Assembly (NCBI GenBank): GCA_036971475.1
Contig: JBAIZL010000006.1
Span: 94,285,765 to 94,349,764, forward strand
Length of the DNA stretch: 64,000 nt
Reading direction: 5' to 3'
Source of the DNA: Prosapia bicincta
Taxonomy: Eukaryota > Arthropoda > Insecta > Hemiptera > Cercopidae
Positions 1 to 10,457 of the stretch are shown piece after piece. The notes beneath the pieces were generated by a model. That model was not told where the DNA came from and ran no database searches. It saw nothing but the letters and a program-made list of their open reading frames with translations. Position numbers and translations under genes: made by a program. Within the stretch, counting starts at the first letter, position 1; each line of letters opens with the position of its first letter.

Positions 1-841
1 CAGACAAAAGGTTTCGTCCATCGTGTGACTAAAGTGACATTGCGTACTGAACTACGTCATTAATTTTGTAGAATTATTAGTCGTGATAGGTCTTTGTTAT
101 TGAGTTATGTTCTCAGTGCGAAAGGATGTATGTATAATATACATTTTTACCCATATATTCTAATATATATTTTATGCCTTTTTAACAATTTTTTAAAGAT
201 ATGTATAGTGCAAGACCCGAATAAGGTCTATCACTGTAGCTTTGCAGCATTATTAGTTGTGTTATTAAATATATTTATATAATACATAGATATTTATATT
301 AATTGTTGAATGAAAATATCTGCTATTTATTTCCCCTATGTATTTACTGTTTTATACTTAGATTGTAATTCTTGACTAAATGCATACAAAAAGAGGGCCT
401 ACCTCGTGTCAGATTATAAAGGGGGGAGCAGAGCCTGAAAAATTGTTAATCTCTGATGTAATTTATTATAATATTCAAACTATATTTAATTCTAGATCAT
501 TAATTTTTCAAATATATTAATTTTATATTATATTATCCTGTAGAAAAACCATAAACTCTTACAATACAGGTAGAATCATAACCTTAATTATAGTTAAATT
601 TAAATTTATCGTAATTATACATTTAATTTTAAAATATAATTATAAAGCTATTGTTAAATTAGAATAATTATTAATTATAGCTTAATTAATTAACAAGACA
701 GTATATTAATTAACTATATTTACGATTTAGAAAATAATATAAGTTTCTTAGATTGGATCTCGGAGGTATCTGACAAGTGTAAAGTGATCAGCTATTGGCC
801 TTGTTCTCGTGCCCCATTCCTACCAACTTATCTGAGTAATA
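1..841. other. AT-rich sequence without a recognisable gene
   Basis: This stretch is strongly AT-rich, most of all between about 480 and 740, where TTAATTA-like words crowd together. Open frames are short (62 codons at most, 94-282) and read as low-complexity hydrophobic residues, so they look like chance. I see no transposon ends, RNA gene or clear promoter. Confidence 0.6.
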
Positions 842-1081
842 ATGCAAAACAAAAGTTTAAATACCGCTCACAATATATATTTTCCACTACTTTGGATTAT
901 CTTTGTTAATGAAGATACTATTCCTCCGCGAATATATCAGGTTCGAATAAACGGAAATTACGTTTCCCCAAGCTGGTCGTGGTACAGTGAGCTGTTGCAG
1001 GAACAAATTGAGGAGAGTGTCGTGAAAATCTTGTCAAGGCTTGTTCCACGAAACGCTACAAAGGACATTGTGTTTGTTTGA
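842..1081 (+). CDS. Unrecognised 79-codon open frame, possible exon
   Basis: A short open frame with an ATG at 842 and TGA at 1079-1081. From about 920 on, the base composition is more balanced than in the flanks and the translation looks protein-like: it is rich in charged and aromatic residues, with a mixed helix-type stretch of E, Q, S and K near residues 50-65. The first 25 or so residues look less convincing, so the coding part, if real, may start at a splice acceptor instead of the ATG. A GT that could serve as donor follows at about 1095 (AAAG then GTACTA). I do not recognise a family. It could be an exon of a host gene, a transposon relic or chance. No other exon was found nearby. Confidence 0.2.
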   Translation: MQNKSLNTAHNIYFPLLWIIFVNEDTIPPRIYQVRINGNYVSPSWSWYSELLQEQIEESVVKILSRLVPRNATKDIVFV

Positions 1082-1314
1082 AGCGGATGCAAAGGTACTA
1101 ATTAGTGTATACAAAGTGTGGACAGCGCTGTGCCTCGTACAACAGACGTAATCCCGTGTAGTTTAAAGCTTACTCCTACCATGGACATTAGTAAAGCCTT
1201 TATATACGGATATACGATTCCTGTTACATTTTGTGGGAAATTCGGTTTTCGTTAAAAGATTGCCGGGGATTCCAATGTTAAGATTATGTGTAAGTTTCTC
1301 TCTTAACCTTTCTC

Positions 1315-1336
1315 GACTCTCTCTCTCTCTCTCGCT

Positions 1337-1368
<32 letters not shown>

Positions 1369-1385
1369 CAGTCTCTCTTTTTCTC
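1315..1385. repeat. (CT)n microsatellite
   Basis: Interrupted CT dinucleotide tract with a short C run in its middle. It directly precedes the GT-rich tract that follows. Confidence 0.95.
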
Positions 1386-1400
1386 TATAGATAGAATAAT

Positions 1401-1850
<450 letters not shown>

Positions 1851-1859
1851 GTGGAATGT

Positions 1860-3765
1860 AATAAAGATGCAACAACAATTTTAAAAAACACTAGGAAAAC
1901 GAATAAAAATTCTTTATTTTTATTTAGGTTATAATTTTTAGTTTGTGTTTTCTTTGATATTCTTTAGAAGAGTGTCTGTTAGTTATTTAATTCATTATTC
2001 AATTGCATAATAAGAAACCAGTACAATGCAATTATTATCTATAGTTATTTAATGATTTAAATTCAGGGGGCAATAATTTACAACAAGAACTCCGAAAAGA
2101 TCAACAAATATAAATTTAAAAATAACTTCATTATTTGCATTAAGTCAGCGTCTAAAAGTTTCTTTTATAAAGTTCTAAAATCGTGCTTTGGTATTAAATC
2201 TACAAGACGTCGCATTTCGATTTTTTTTATTTGATCTAGTCATTTCCGCATGTAAAGGGAGGAAAATGAAATGAAGGCAAGGAAACTCTATAATTCACAC
2301 CAACTCTAAAATCACGCCTCGCGCCGAGATAAGTAACTTATAGCGTTCTTTATATTTTCTCTATATTTCCTCCAGACAGCGCTAATATCTTTTATTTATA
2401 ACGTACTTACAAATTCCATTACAACTTTGCACTCTTCCGCCCAAAGTGAGAAACTGTAAGGATTACGCCGTTGGTTTATGTTAATTGCAACACAGATAAG
2501 ACGGTTACTCGGGACATAAAGATATTCGTTCCATTTTCCTTCTCTGTTCGTTATTCCTCGAGCATGTTCGTTCTTTGTGCCTTAACTATAATAGTCTCTC
2601 TTAAGAATTACTGATATCTTTAATCCAACAAATAAATATTGTTTTACTTGCGCGGTGGCGCAGACCAACCTTAATTAACTCTTCTATCTCATTTTAATGA
2701 AAATTACTAATTTTTCTTTTATTTCATTTGAGTTTTTTTTGTAGCAAAATTTCATTTACAAATCGGAATTAAATTCAGATGCGTATAATTACAGTTTTTG
2801 TTGTATATGTTTTATTATGTTTGTACTTCTGGTACAGTCTGGGAAATATATTAGAATTTCTCTTTAAACAAATTGTAAACCAATTCAACATTAATAAATT
2901 TTAATTAATATTTACTTCTTATTGGTTATAATATCAATAACATTTATATTTCCAGTTCTTGATTTATAATTTTATAACCGTCCTGAAATTCCTGAATAAA
3001 TAAAATAGCAATTGTTAAAAAAATACGCGATTTGTTAAATCCAATTATCTGGAATTATTTTACGAAATATACGTAAAATAGTTGGCAATTACATTTGTAA
3101 TTACGTTTGTAATTAACTAAGCGACCGGAAAACATTACTGCACAAAGTGGATGACTGTTCAGTTGGGTAAAACTTTGTAAACCATTTGAAAACATTCCAA
3201 ACTGAAAATCGTACAAATAATGTAATACCTATACGTCTGTAGGCATATTGCTAAACAATGCATAAAATATTGCGCTATGATTGGTTATTGACGAATTTTC
3301 AAATGTTTATATTACAAATACAGTGTGTTATACTGAAAATACTTCCGCATGTTTTATATTTTCAATAAACGAAAGCAGTTCGGTACAGAATACGCGTTTT
3401 TTCCAATCCTTTGAATATTATACTAAATAGGAAATATATTAGTCAGACGTTGATATTTTCTCTCTTTAGTGCGTTTTTCTTAAACTACCATAATTGTTTG
3501 GTTGTATACATAACAAAATAATATCACATTGAGTACAAAAAGTCCCTTTCTGCGTTTAACTTTGCGTTACTTTACCGTGTGGCAGTAGGTCTACGCATTG
3601 GGTATGCTCTGAAATTGCATAATCTTTTGAAAGTTGAAGGTTATTTTAGTAGTTGAAAGAGCTCTTAGTTTCTATGTAATAAACGTTTGTTGTAGACACG
3701 AGAAATTAAAGAACTTCTGACTAAATATTTTCAATTAATGACTACAAGCAGCATTAAAAATGTCG
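1860..3765. other. Non-repetitive AT-rich stretch, no gene seen
   Basis: No open frame of note and no transposon termini. Two parts (about 2270-2580 and 3120-3300) are less AT-biased than the rest and could hold conserved noncoding DNA, but nothing in the sequence proves it. Confidence 0.5.

Positions 3766-3844
<79 letters not shown>
3766..3844. repeat. (TA)n-(GA)n compound microsatellite
   Basis: About 50 bases of TA repeats pass directly into about 29 bases of GA repeats, just upstream of the 16-bp tandem array. Confidence 0.95.
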
Positions 3845-3849
<5 letters not shown>

Positions 3850-3858
3850 CTAAATAAG

Positions 3859-3968
3859 TTGCAATAGTATGTTAGTGGAATAGTATGTCAGTCCAATAGT
3901 ATATCAGTCCAATAGTATGTCGATGTAAAAGTATGTCGGTGCAATAGTATGTGCGTGCAGTAGTATGT
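3859..3968. repeat. 16-bp tandem repeat array, left part
   Basis: Degenerate tandem copies of a 16-bp unit of the type GTGCAATAGTATGTCA. The array is cut at 3968 by the solo LTR and resumes in register at 5060, so this and the right part (5060-5750) were one array before the insertion. Confidence 0.9.
3965..3968. repeat. 4-bp target-site duplication, left copy (ATGT)
   Basis: ATGT directly precedes the LTR and is repeated at 5060-5063. Removing the LTR and one ATGT restores a continuous 16-bp array, which confirms the junction. Confidence 0.85.
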
Positions 3969-4205
3969 TGTAACACTCTTAAAAATAAGGTGTTACATAT
4001 AAATGTATTTATATATTTAATTTATATTTAATAATTATATCGGCCCAATATAAAAGACAACTTTTTTTTCTTGCTGCACATTTGTGAATCTAGCGTAGGT
4101 AGTAAGCGCTCCTAGCGGGCGAAATTGTATAAATATCGTCCGAGGTAGTAACTTAAGGTAATTAAGCACATCACGCCATATGACGTAAGCATGAGGCGAT
4201 ACCTG

Positions 4206-4267
4206 AGAACCAATCAAAATATTCATATATATAAATAAGGGTGGGGGTTTGCTTGAAAATTTCAGTT
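4206..4267 (+). promoter_or_regulatory. LTR core promoter: CCAAT, TATA box and initiator
   Basis: CCAAT near 4211, TATAAATA at 4230-4237 and TCAGTT at 4262-4267 (A at 4264) have the spacing of an arthropod TATA-Inr promoter. It lies in the first quarter of the solo LTR, where U3/R is expected. Transcription would start near 4264. Activity is unknown. Confidence 0.55.
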
Positions 4268-4556
4268 AGCGCGTCATTGGAACGGCACACTTCACTAAAA
4301 GTCATAGAACGAGACGGACGTGATAGCAATTTCGGAAATCACTTAGAAAATTTGCAAGCTTCCATTATTCAAAATTTAAGATGTCAAGGCCGGTACCAGA
4401 TTTATTAACGCAACTTACAGAAGAAGCCAGAATTTTATTTTAATGAGTTTCAAATGGAAAAGTTTAAATTATTTTTGTTTAAGTGCGCTTATTGTAAGGG
4501 CGATGTGCAGTGATTAATAATATGTGTTATAGTGTTTTACAAGTGGTGTGCACAAC

Positions 4557-4562
4557 CAGGTA
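4557..4562 (+). other. Consensus-like 5' splice site inside the LTR
   Basis: CAG|GTACGT around 4560 matches the metazoan donor consensus, and a second donor-like CTG|GTAAGT lies around 4970. In a solo LTR with a promoter upstream these could splice LTR-initiated transcripts into flanking DNA. No matching acceptor or exon is identified. Confidence 0.3.
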
Positions 4563-5059
4563 CGTTCTAGAGTATAATAAAGAAAATGTATTTTAATGTT
4601 AACTAAGTTGAATTTTAAATGACAAATGATTAACACATGAACGGTAGAAATTGTCCCTTGGATATCCATGTCAAAGGTTAAATTTGAAAGCTTAACTTAC
4701 TACCTTCTCGATATATAGAAATTTGTAAAAGTTAAAAAGTAATTAAAATATGTATGGAATAGTTAGCAGTAATTAAAAGTTAATTACTCGACACATTGGT
4801 GCTATTTGTTCTTTTGTAATTTGTTATTAATTAATAAGTTGTTTAATTTTGTATTTTAAAACATTGAACGTTCATTTCATAAGTAACCCTAGTTCTAGCT
4901 TCAAGATATAAGAAGACCGTCCCAGACAGACAGTATATGCCTGAGCTGTGGCGTAGAACTAGAGTCCTGGTAAGTAAAATTAAATATTTTGGTAATAAGC
5001 AAAATAACATTTATAATTAAATTATTAATTACCAAGGTAAAAAAGGGCAAAACGTTACA

Positions 5060-5750
5060 ATGTCAGTGAAAAACTGTGCCGTTGCAATAGTATATCGGTA
5101 CAGTAGTATGTACGTGCAAAGTATGTCAGTCCAACAAAATATCAGTGGAAAAGTATGTAGTTGAAATAGTATGTAGTATTCCAATGGAGCAGTATGCCAG
5201 TGAAACAGTAGGTCGTTGTTATAGTATGTCGATGCAATAGTATGTACGTAAAACAGTATGTCGTTGCAATAATAAATCGGTGGAATATAATGTGCGTGCA
5301 AGAGTATATTAGTGCAACATTATGTCAGTGCAACACTATGTCAGTGAAAGAGTATGTAGGTGCAATAATATGTACGTACAACAGTATGTCGTTGTAATTG
5401 TATATCGGTGCAATAGAATGTGCGTGCAAACGTATGTCAGTGCAACACTATGCCAGTAAAAGAGTACGTAGATGCAATAGTATATACGTACAACAGTATG
5501 TCGTTGCAATAGTATATCGGTGCAATAGAATGTGCTTGCAACAGTATGTCAGTGCAACACTAAGTCAGTGAAAGATTATGTAGGTGTAATAATATATACG
5601 TACAAGAGTATGTCGTTGCAATAGTATATCGGTGCAATAGAATGTGCGTGCAACAGTATGTTAGTGCAACATTATGTCAGTGCAACACTATGTCAGTGAA
5701 AGAGTATGTAGGAGCAATAGTAAATCCGTGCAACGGGCAACGGTAAGTTA
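5060..5750. repeat. 16-bp tandem repeat array with 112-bp higher-order unit
   Basis: Monomers of 16 bp recur as an ordered set of seven variants. The variant with GTGCAACACTA starts at 5328, 5440 and 5552, exactly 112 bp (7 x 16) apart. The next one is at 5680, 128 bp on, because one extra monomer (GTGCAACATTATGTCA) is present. Edges are degenerate. Noncoding. Confidence 0.9.
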
Positions 5751-5759
5751 GTGACTGTG

Positions 5760-6927
5760 AAAGATGCAAAAAAAGATCGTCAGCTTAATTTTCGTCTCAA
5801 GAAATTCTTTAATGTACAATGCACAGTATATTTTAAAATTTGAAAGCACTTTTCAATAAAGCTTTCATATTCAACATCTATATCAAAACGTTACATTTTC
5901 TCATCAGGATGATTAGAATTACTTGGCGTATTTCATGTTTTTTAGGGATATTCAAAATAATGCACGATACGAAAATTGTTTATTTGAGTCAGTTTTAAGT
6001 ATAATTTCTTTATTGAAGTTTGGGAGTGAGGTATGAATTCCATGGTGAGGGTTTGAGAGCGAAATAAACTTTAAGAAGTTGCCGGATATTTTCTTTGATT
6101 TTTATGATATCTTAGGATTTATCTAGCCTAAATTTTAACTTCTCTAGAACAAGATTAGATTATTTTAATTTAATATTGTTGATAGGTAACTTGGTTTTTT
6201 TTACAAATTTAATAAATAAATGTACAGAATTTCTAAACTCAAATACTTAGATATAGTTTTAAGAAAACATGATTAATTTTTAATGTATTAAGCGAATATC
6301 AAAATACAGTAGTGTGTATTTTATTATATTAAATTACAACCTCTTACACAAATCAATCCATATTTAATTCAAATTATTTTAACAAATATTAATTATAAAC
6401 TATATTATTATATGCGGACACTTGTAAAAAATTAGTTAATAGCTTCAATAACTAATTGAAATTTGGCAATAAAGCTCGTGTACAAGTCCATCACGGTCGG
6501 CACATCTCACAACTAATAGCTCTAAAAGCCCTTTCTTGCTGAAGGGGCAGCGGCAGCCGAAAAGTAATTACTGCACAATAACGGCCACTTGTGACAATTA
6601 CTTAATGTTCTGTCAACACATAAATATCTTTTGTTGCCCAATCATGGCGACACTTATATAGAAAATATGACAACGAATTTATCTTTGTTTACTACAAAAC
6701 AATGGACGACAAATTCATTGGTATTGTACAATCTAGTAGCACCCTTAAAGGAACTTCTTCAACAAATCTGTGTTTGCCTTTTCTCTACAGATTCATCACA
6801 ATATCTGTTCTTTGAAAACGTTCATACAATATACTTTGTCACTTTTTACTATGCTTTTTATAAAGCATTTCCAAAATATTTTCTTTAAAAATGTTGAAAA
6901 AAATTGCAGAAAAAATTTAGAAGTCTT
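5760..6927. other. AT-rich stretch, no gene recognised
   Basis: No recognisable gene or mobile element. Open frames at 6631-6888 and 6770-7039 are Phe/Leu/Tyr-rich translations of AT-rich DNA and overlap in different frames, so I regard them as chance. A less AT-rich island (about 6470-6620) with TAATTA-like words could be regulatory, but this is only a compositional impression. Confidence 0.5.
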
Positions 6928-7588
6928 TATTCTGTTTAACTATGTATGGTATTTGATCATGTTATTCTACATTATAGCTATTGAAGTGGATAATGTTATT
7001 CTGTTACAGTATATTGCATTAGATCTTGTTATTCTATAGTAGAGTCTATTTTATTAGGTAATATTATTCTGTTTTACTATGTATTGTATTAGATCATGTT
7101 ATTCTACATTATAGCTGTATTGCATTAGATCTTGTTATTCTATGTTAGAACCTATTCTATTAGATAATGTTATTCTGAGTTAAGAAGTATTGTATTAGAT
7201 CATGTTATTCTATGCTACAATGTGTTGTATTACACCATGTTATTCTATGCTACAATGTCTTGTATTAGATCATGTTATTCTATGCTACAATGTGTTGTAT
7301 TAGATCATGATATTCTATGCTACAATGTGTTGTATTAGATCATGTTATTCTATGCTACAATGTGTTGTATTAGATCATGTTATTCTATGCTACAATGTGT
7401 TGTATTAGATAATGTTATTCTATGCTACAATGTGTTGTATTAGATCATGTTATTCTATGCTACAATGTGTTGTATTAGATCATGTTATTCTATGCTACAA
7501 TGTGTTGTATTAGACCATGTTATTCTATGCTACAATGTGTTGTATTAGATCATGTTATTCTATGCTACAGTGTGTTGTATTAGATCAT
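6928..7588. repeat. 35-bp tandem repeat array
   Basis: Unit of 35 bp containing TGTATTAGATCATGTTATTC and TATGCTACAATG. Copies are degenerate at the left (6928 to about 7190) and nearly identical from about 7200 to 7588, where the array stops abruptly. About 19 copies in all. Confidence 0.92.
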
Positions 7589-7743
7589 GGGCTTTGGAAC
7601 CTTGAAAACTCATATAAATTTATTAAGAGTTACAGAGCTGGTTTTAGTGAGGAAACCCCCAGGTTTTTACCTTAAACTAAAGATGCTGTCTGTGAGTTCT
7701 ATTGGTTACCCCGCACACCTCACATCTGCAGTACTGTAATTAT

Positions 7744-8500
7744 TTACCCGAACTCGCTGTATCGCTTTAGACTTTTAATTATCTTAAAGACAGCGTAAAT
7801 TCTTTCTCTCAACTCAGGTAGTGGAACTGTGTATATATACGATATCCTAGATGAATCCCCCCCCCCGGTAAACAAATCATGATCTGGCATTTCGAGAACG
7901 TAGGAGTCATACAATTGGCTCTTAAAGTTCAATCCATTGAACTGGAAATCGGTTGTGAGAAAATTCAGATCATCAGTCAGGTATTCGGGTGGTGTGTTAT
8001 CTTTCTTGAAGTTTTTTTACCTAGGTACCCTTATCGTGGTACCTAAGACTTGGTTACCATAAGATCGTGGTAATAAAACTTCTTTAACCTATCTAGGTAA
8101 ATGTAGGGATATTCGCTACCCCATCCTACAGCTTTGTTTGTTTGCCGTGCCACTTGAAGGAAATGTAGTCTCGTCACTAAAGATGATGTTTTCCAAGAAA
8201 TGTTCTTCCTCGTCTACGTGATCAATCATGTGCACAGAAGTTCTTAGGCTAATCCTATCACTGTCTTTTATTTCCTGTAAAATAGTCAATTTCTTCGGTT
8301 TCAAGTGGAAACGTTTTTCCAACAAATGCTAAACCGTCTTCTGTGGGACCTGTAGCTCGCAAGAAGCACACCGTGTGTGTTTCGTGGTGCTGTTGCCAAA
8401 ACCTTGTCTCACTTGCTCAACGACTTCGTCAGATGTGTTTGGACGGCCTGATGATGTCTTATGTCTTACCGAGCATACATAACATTTACGCTACTCACAA
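7744..8500 (-). pseudogene. Tc1/mariner-superfamily transposase pseudogene (DDE_3 type)
   Basis: Reading the minus strand from about 8500, pieces of an insect-type transposase appear in the right order. First comes a helix-turn-helix region with GRPNTSDEVVEQVR and CELQVPQKTV (about 8330-8450), then KRFHLKPKKLTILQEIK, then the catalytic-core sequence NIIFSDETTF near 8175, then NKQSCR, then a C-terminal segment resembling GFI-DIVY and LPELRERI (7780-7870). The gene is dead: TAG at 8329-8331 falls between the helix-turn-helix region and the next block, a stop and frameshift follow the NKQSCR block near 8110, and another stop and frameshift lie near 7850 beside a C/G run. The spacing of the blocks suggests a nearly full-length but decayed copy. 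Terminal inverted repeats were not located. The nearest families are the many insect genes annotated as Tc3-like or DDE_3 transposase. Confidence 0.8.
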
Positions 8501-8559
8501 ATTGTTACCATTATCTTACGTTGCACAGAAATTGCGTTAATTTGTTATCGCTGGCTTTA

Positions 8560-9440
8560 ATTTTTCAAACCAAAATAAGCAGCTGAGACGCTTTGATCCG
8601 GTGCAATCTGTCATCTTTACCCATGTAAACTAGCGCTCGTTACTGTGCGGTACGGTACTAGCCAACTACGCCTGTAAAAATACATCGTCAGTTCACAATA
8701 ATTTTATTCGAATCCCTCGGTTTTGTATTAGTATATTATGTCGTGTTGTGTTGAGTTTAGTTGTAAAGCGACTTTCCGTGCCGTGCAGTGCTGTTTATTT
8801 GTTATTATTATATCTTTTTTAATGTTTATGTTGTTTTTGTTGTGTTTTATTGTGATTTGTTGTCATTTGTTGTTTTTCATTGTTTTATTATTAATTTTGA
8901 GTTGTGTTGTCTTTGTTGAGACGCGTTCTGTTATGATAATCTGTCATATGTAATATGTTTTAGTAAACCGGACTGTTTAATATTATTAACAATAAACTTT
9001 TATCTTTCAAAGAGAATTGAAGAACTAATTCTTTATGCTTACCGTTAATAAACAAAACACTTAGTCTACATAAGCAATAGCTATTAATCAGAAATAAATC
9101 GTTTTATTTTATTCGTTATGTAGATTTCAATTGTAAAGAATTATTAGAAAAGAATTATTAGCATGTAAAGCATTATTAGCATATCTGAGTTATGATTGCT
9201 TTGAAATGTACATAGGGATATAAACAAAGAATTTTGGTTCTGATTAGAAGGTTTGTTTATTTAAATATACAAAAAAATAGATATGTTCTTCTGTCGTTGA
9301 ATTCCAGCCAAACTTTAATGTTTATAATTTAATAAAATTATATTATATTTATATATTTTCAATATTTATTCCAAATTTTAATAGTGTAGATTTAATAAAA
9401 GTAAAATTATATTCAGTTCTACTATCTTATATATGAATGT
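8560..9440. other. Sequence between transposase relic and low-complexity tract
   Basis: The left part (8560-8710) may still belong to the decayed transposon. From 8730 to 8950 the sequence is T-rich with TTGTTGTT-type words, which gives a spurious Cys/Phe/Leu-rich open frame. The remainder is AT-rich without recognisable features. Confidence 0.45.
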
Positions 9441-9459
9441 TAAATTATAAGTCTATATT

Positions 9460-9510
9460 TACACATACGCACATACACATACATACACACACACATGCAT
9501 CCACGCACGC

Positions 9511-9549
<39 letters not shown>

Positions 9550-9779
9550 TTCTGATAAACAACCACTCTCTATCACACACCTCCACTCTCTTTCTCACAC
9601 ACATACCCACTCTCTTTCTCTCTCACCCACACACTCTCCCTCTCTCTCTTACACACACACAAACACGACATCACTCTCACATACCCTCACTATCTTTCTA
9701 TCTCTCCCTCTCACACACACACTCTCTCTCTCTCTCATACACACTCTATCTCTCTCTCTCACTCACACACACTATCTCT

Positions 9780-9837
<58 letters not shown>

Positions 9838-9872
9838 GACTCTCTTACACACACACTCACCCACACACACAC
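9460..9872. repeat. (CA)n/(CT)n low-complexity tract
   Basis: Mixed CA and CT dinucleotide tracts on the plus strand, including a pure CA run at about 9795-9831. Long open frames here encode Ser-Leu or Thr-His runs and are artefacts of the repeat. Confidence 0.95.
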
Positions 9873-10457
9873 TACTTGCTGTTAATACAAAAAAAATATT
9901 TACTTTCAACAAAATCTGCGAAACTAAGCGTAATATTATTTTGTTAAGTTTATATTTTGTGGATTTATCAACTTTTACATACAATATTAAACAATTTGTC
10001 TTTGAATTGTTTTCTCTTTAATGTTATTGTACGAATTATTCCCACATTCTATGGTTAATCTACAGATTTCAAGTAGATTTGATTTCAAATAATTTTTTTT
10101 CAAAAAATTTTTTTTCAAATACATAAAATGAATACTGTATAAATGTTTACGAAATTAAGGGAACAAAAATTGTAAGAACATATAAATATTCATTTAATAA
10201 AGATAGGCTTAAAAGTTTTCACACAGAGAGTTTAAATATTGTCTTCAGCAGTTTTTCTTACGAGTTGTATTAAGTAGTAGTTCTTGTGTTAATGCCAGAC
10301 GTAGTAAGAATACTCTATTCCTGTGATCCGAGTTAAACACAGCGCTTTGCACTTACATTGGAGTATTTCGTGTGGCTTACTTCAGCAGAAACCCAAGTAT
10401 ATAAGATTAAAGGTAACTTTAGCCCAAGGCTTCTGCAGGTGGCCCGGTTCCCAGCGA
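9873..10457. other. AT-rich spacer before the 184-bp satellite
   Basis: No gene recognised. The part from about 10320 to 10457 is less AT-rich and holds a short stretch resembling the satellite (GAGTATTTCGTG against GTGTATTTCGTG), which may be a decayed partial unit. This resemblance is weak. Confidence 0.4.

Larger units (their letters stand above)
3969..5059 (+). mobile_element. Solo LTR of an LTR retrotransposon (1,091 bp)
   Basis: The segment begins TGTAAC and ends GTTACA (6-bp inverted termini, TG...CA ends) and is flanked by the 4-bp repeat ATGT, inside an array whose register is restored by excision. No internal coding region or second LTR is present, so this is a solo LTR left by LTR-LTR recombination. 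Inside, in order: a perfect 8-bp terminal hairpin (TGTAACAC/GTGTTACA, 3969-3997), a CCAAT word near 4211, a TATA box (4230-4237), an initiator-like TCAGTT (4262-4267) about 34 bases after the TATA box, and AATAAA (4576-4581). This matches a U3-R-U5 layout read on the plus strand. A 4-bp duplication fits Gypsy or BEL/Pao families better than Copia (usually 5 bp). The family cannot be fixed without internal genes. Confidence 0.82.

Noticed and set aside
4381..4443. 20-codon ORF after the LTR initiator
   Set aside because: Too short and without recognisable features; it lies in the presumed R/U5 part of the LTR.
9437..10021. 194-codon Ser/Leu/Thr/His ORF
   Set aside because: Translation of CA/CT low-complexity sequence.
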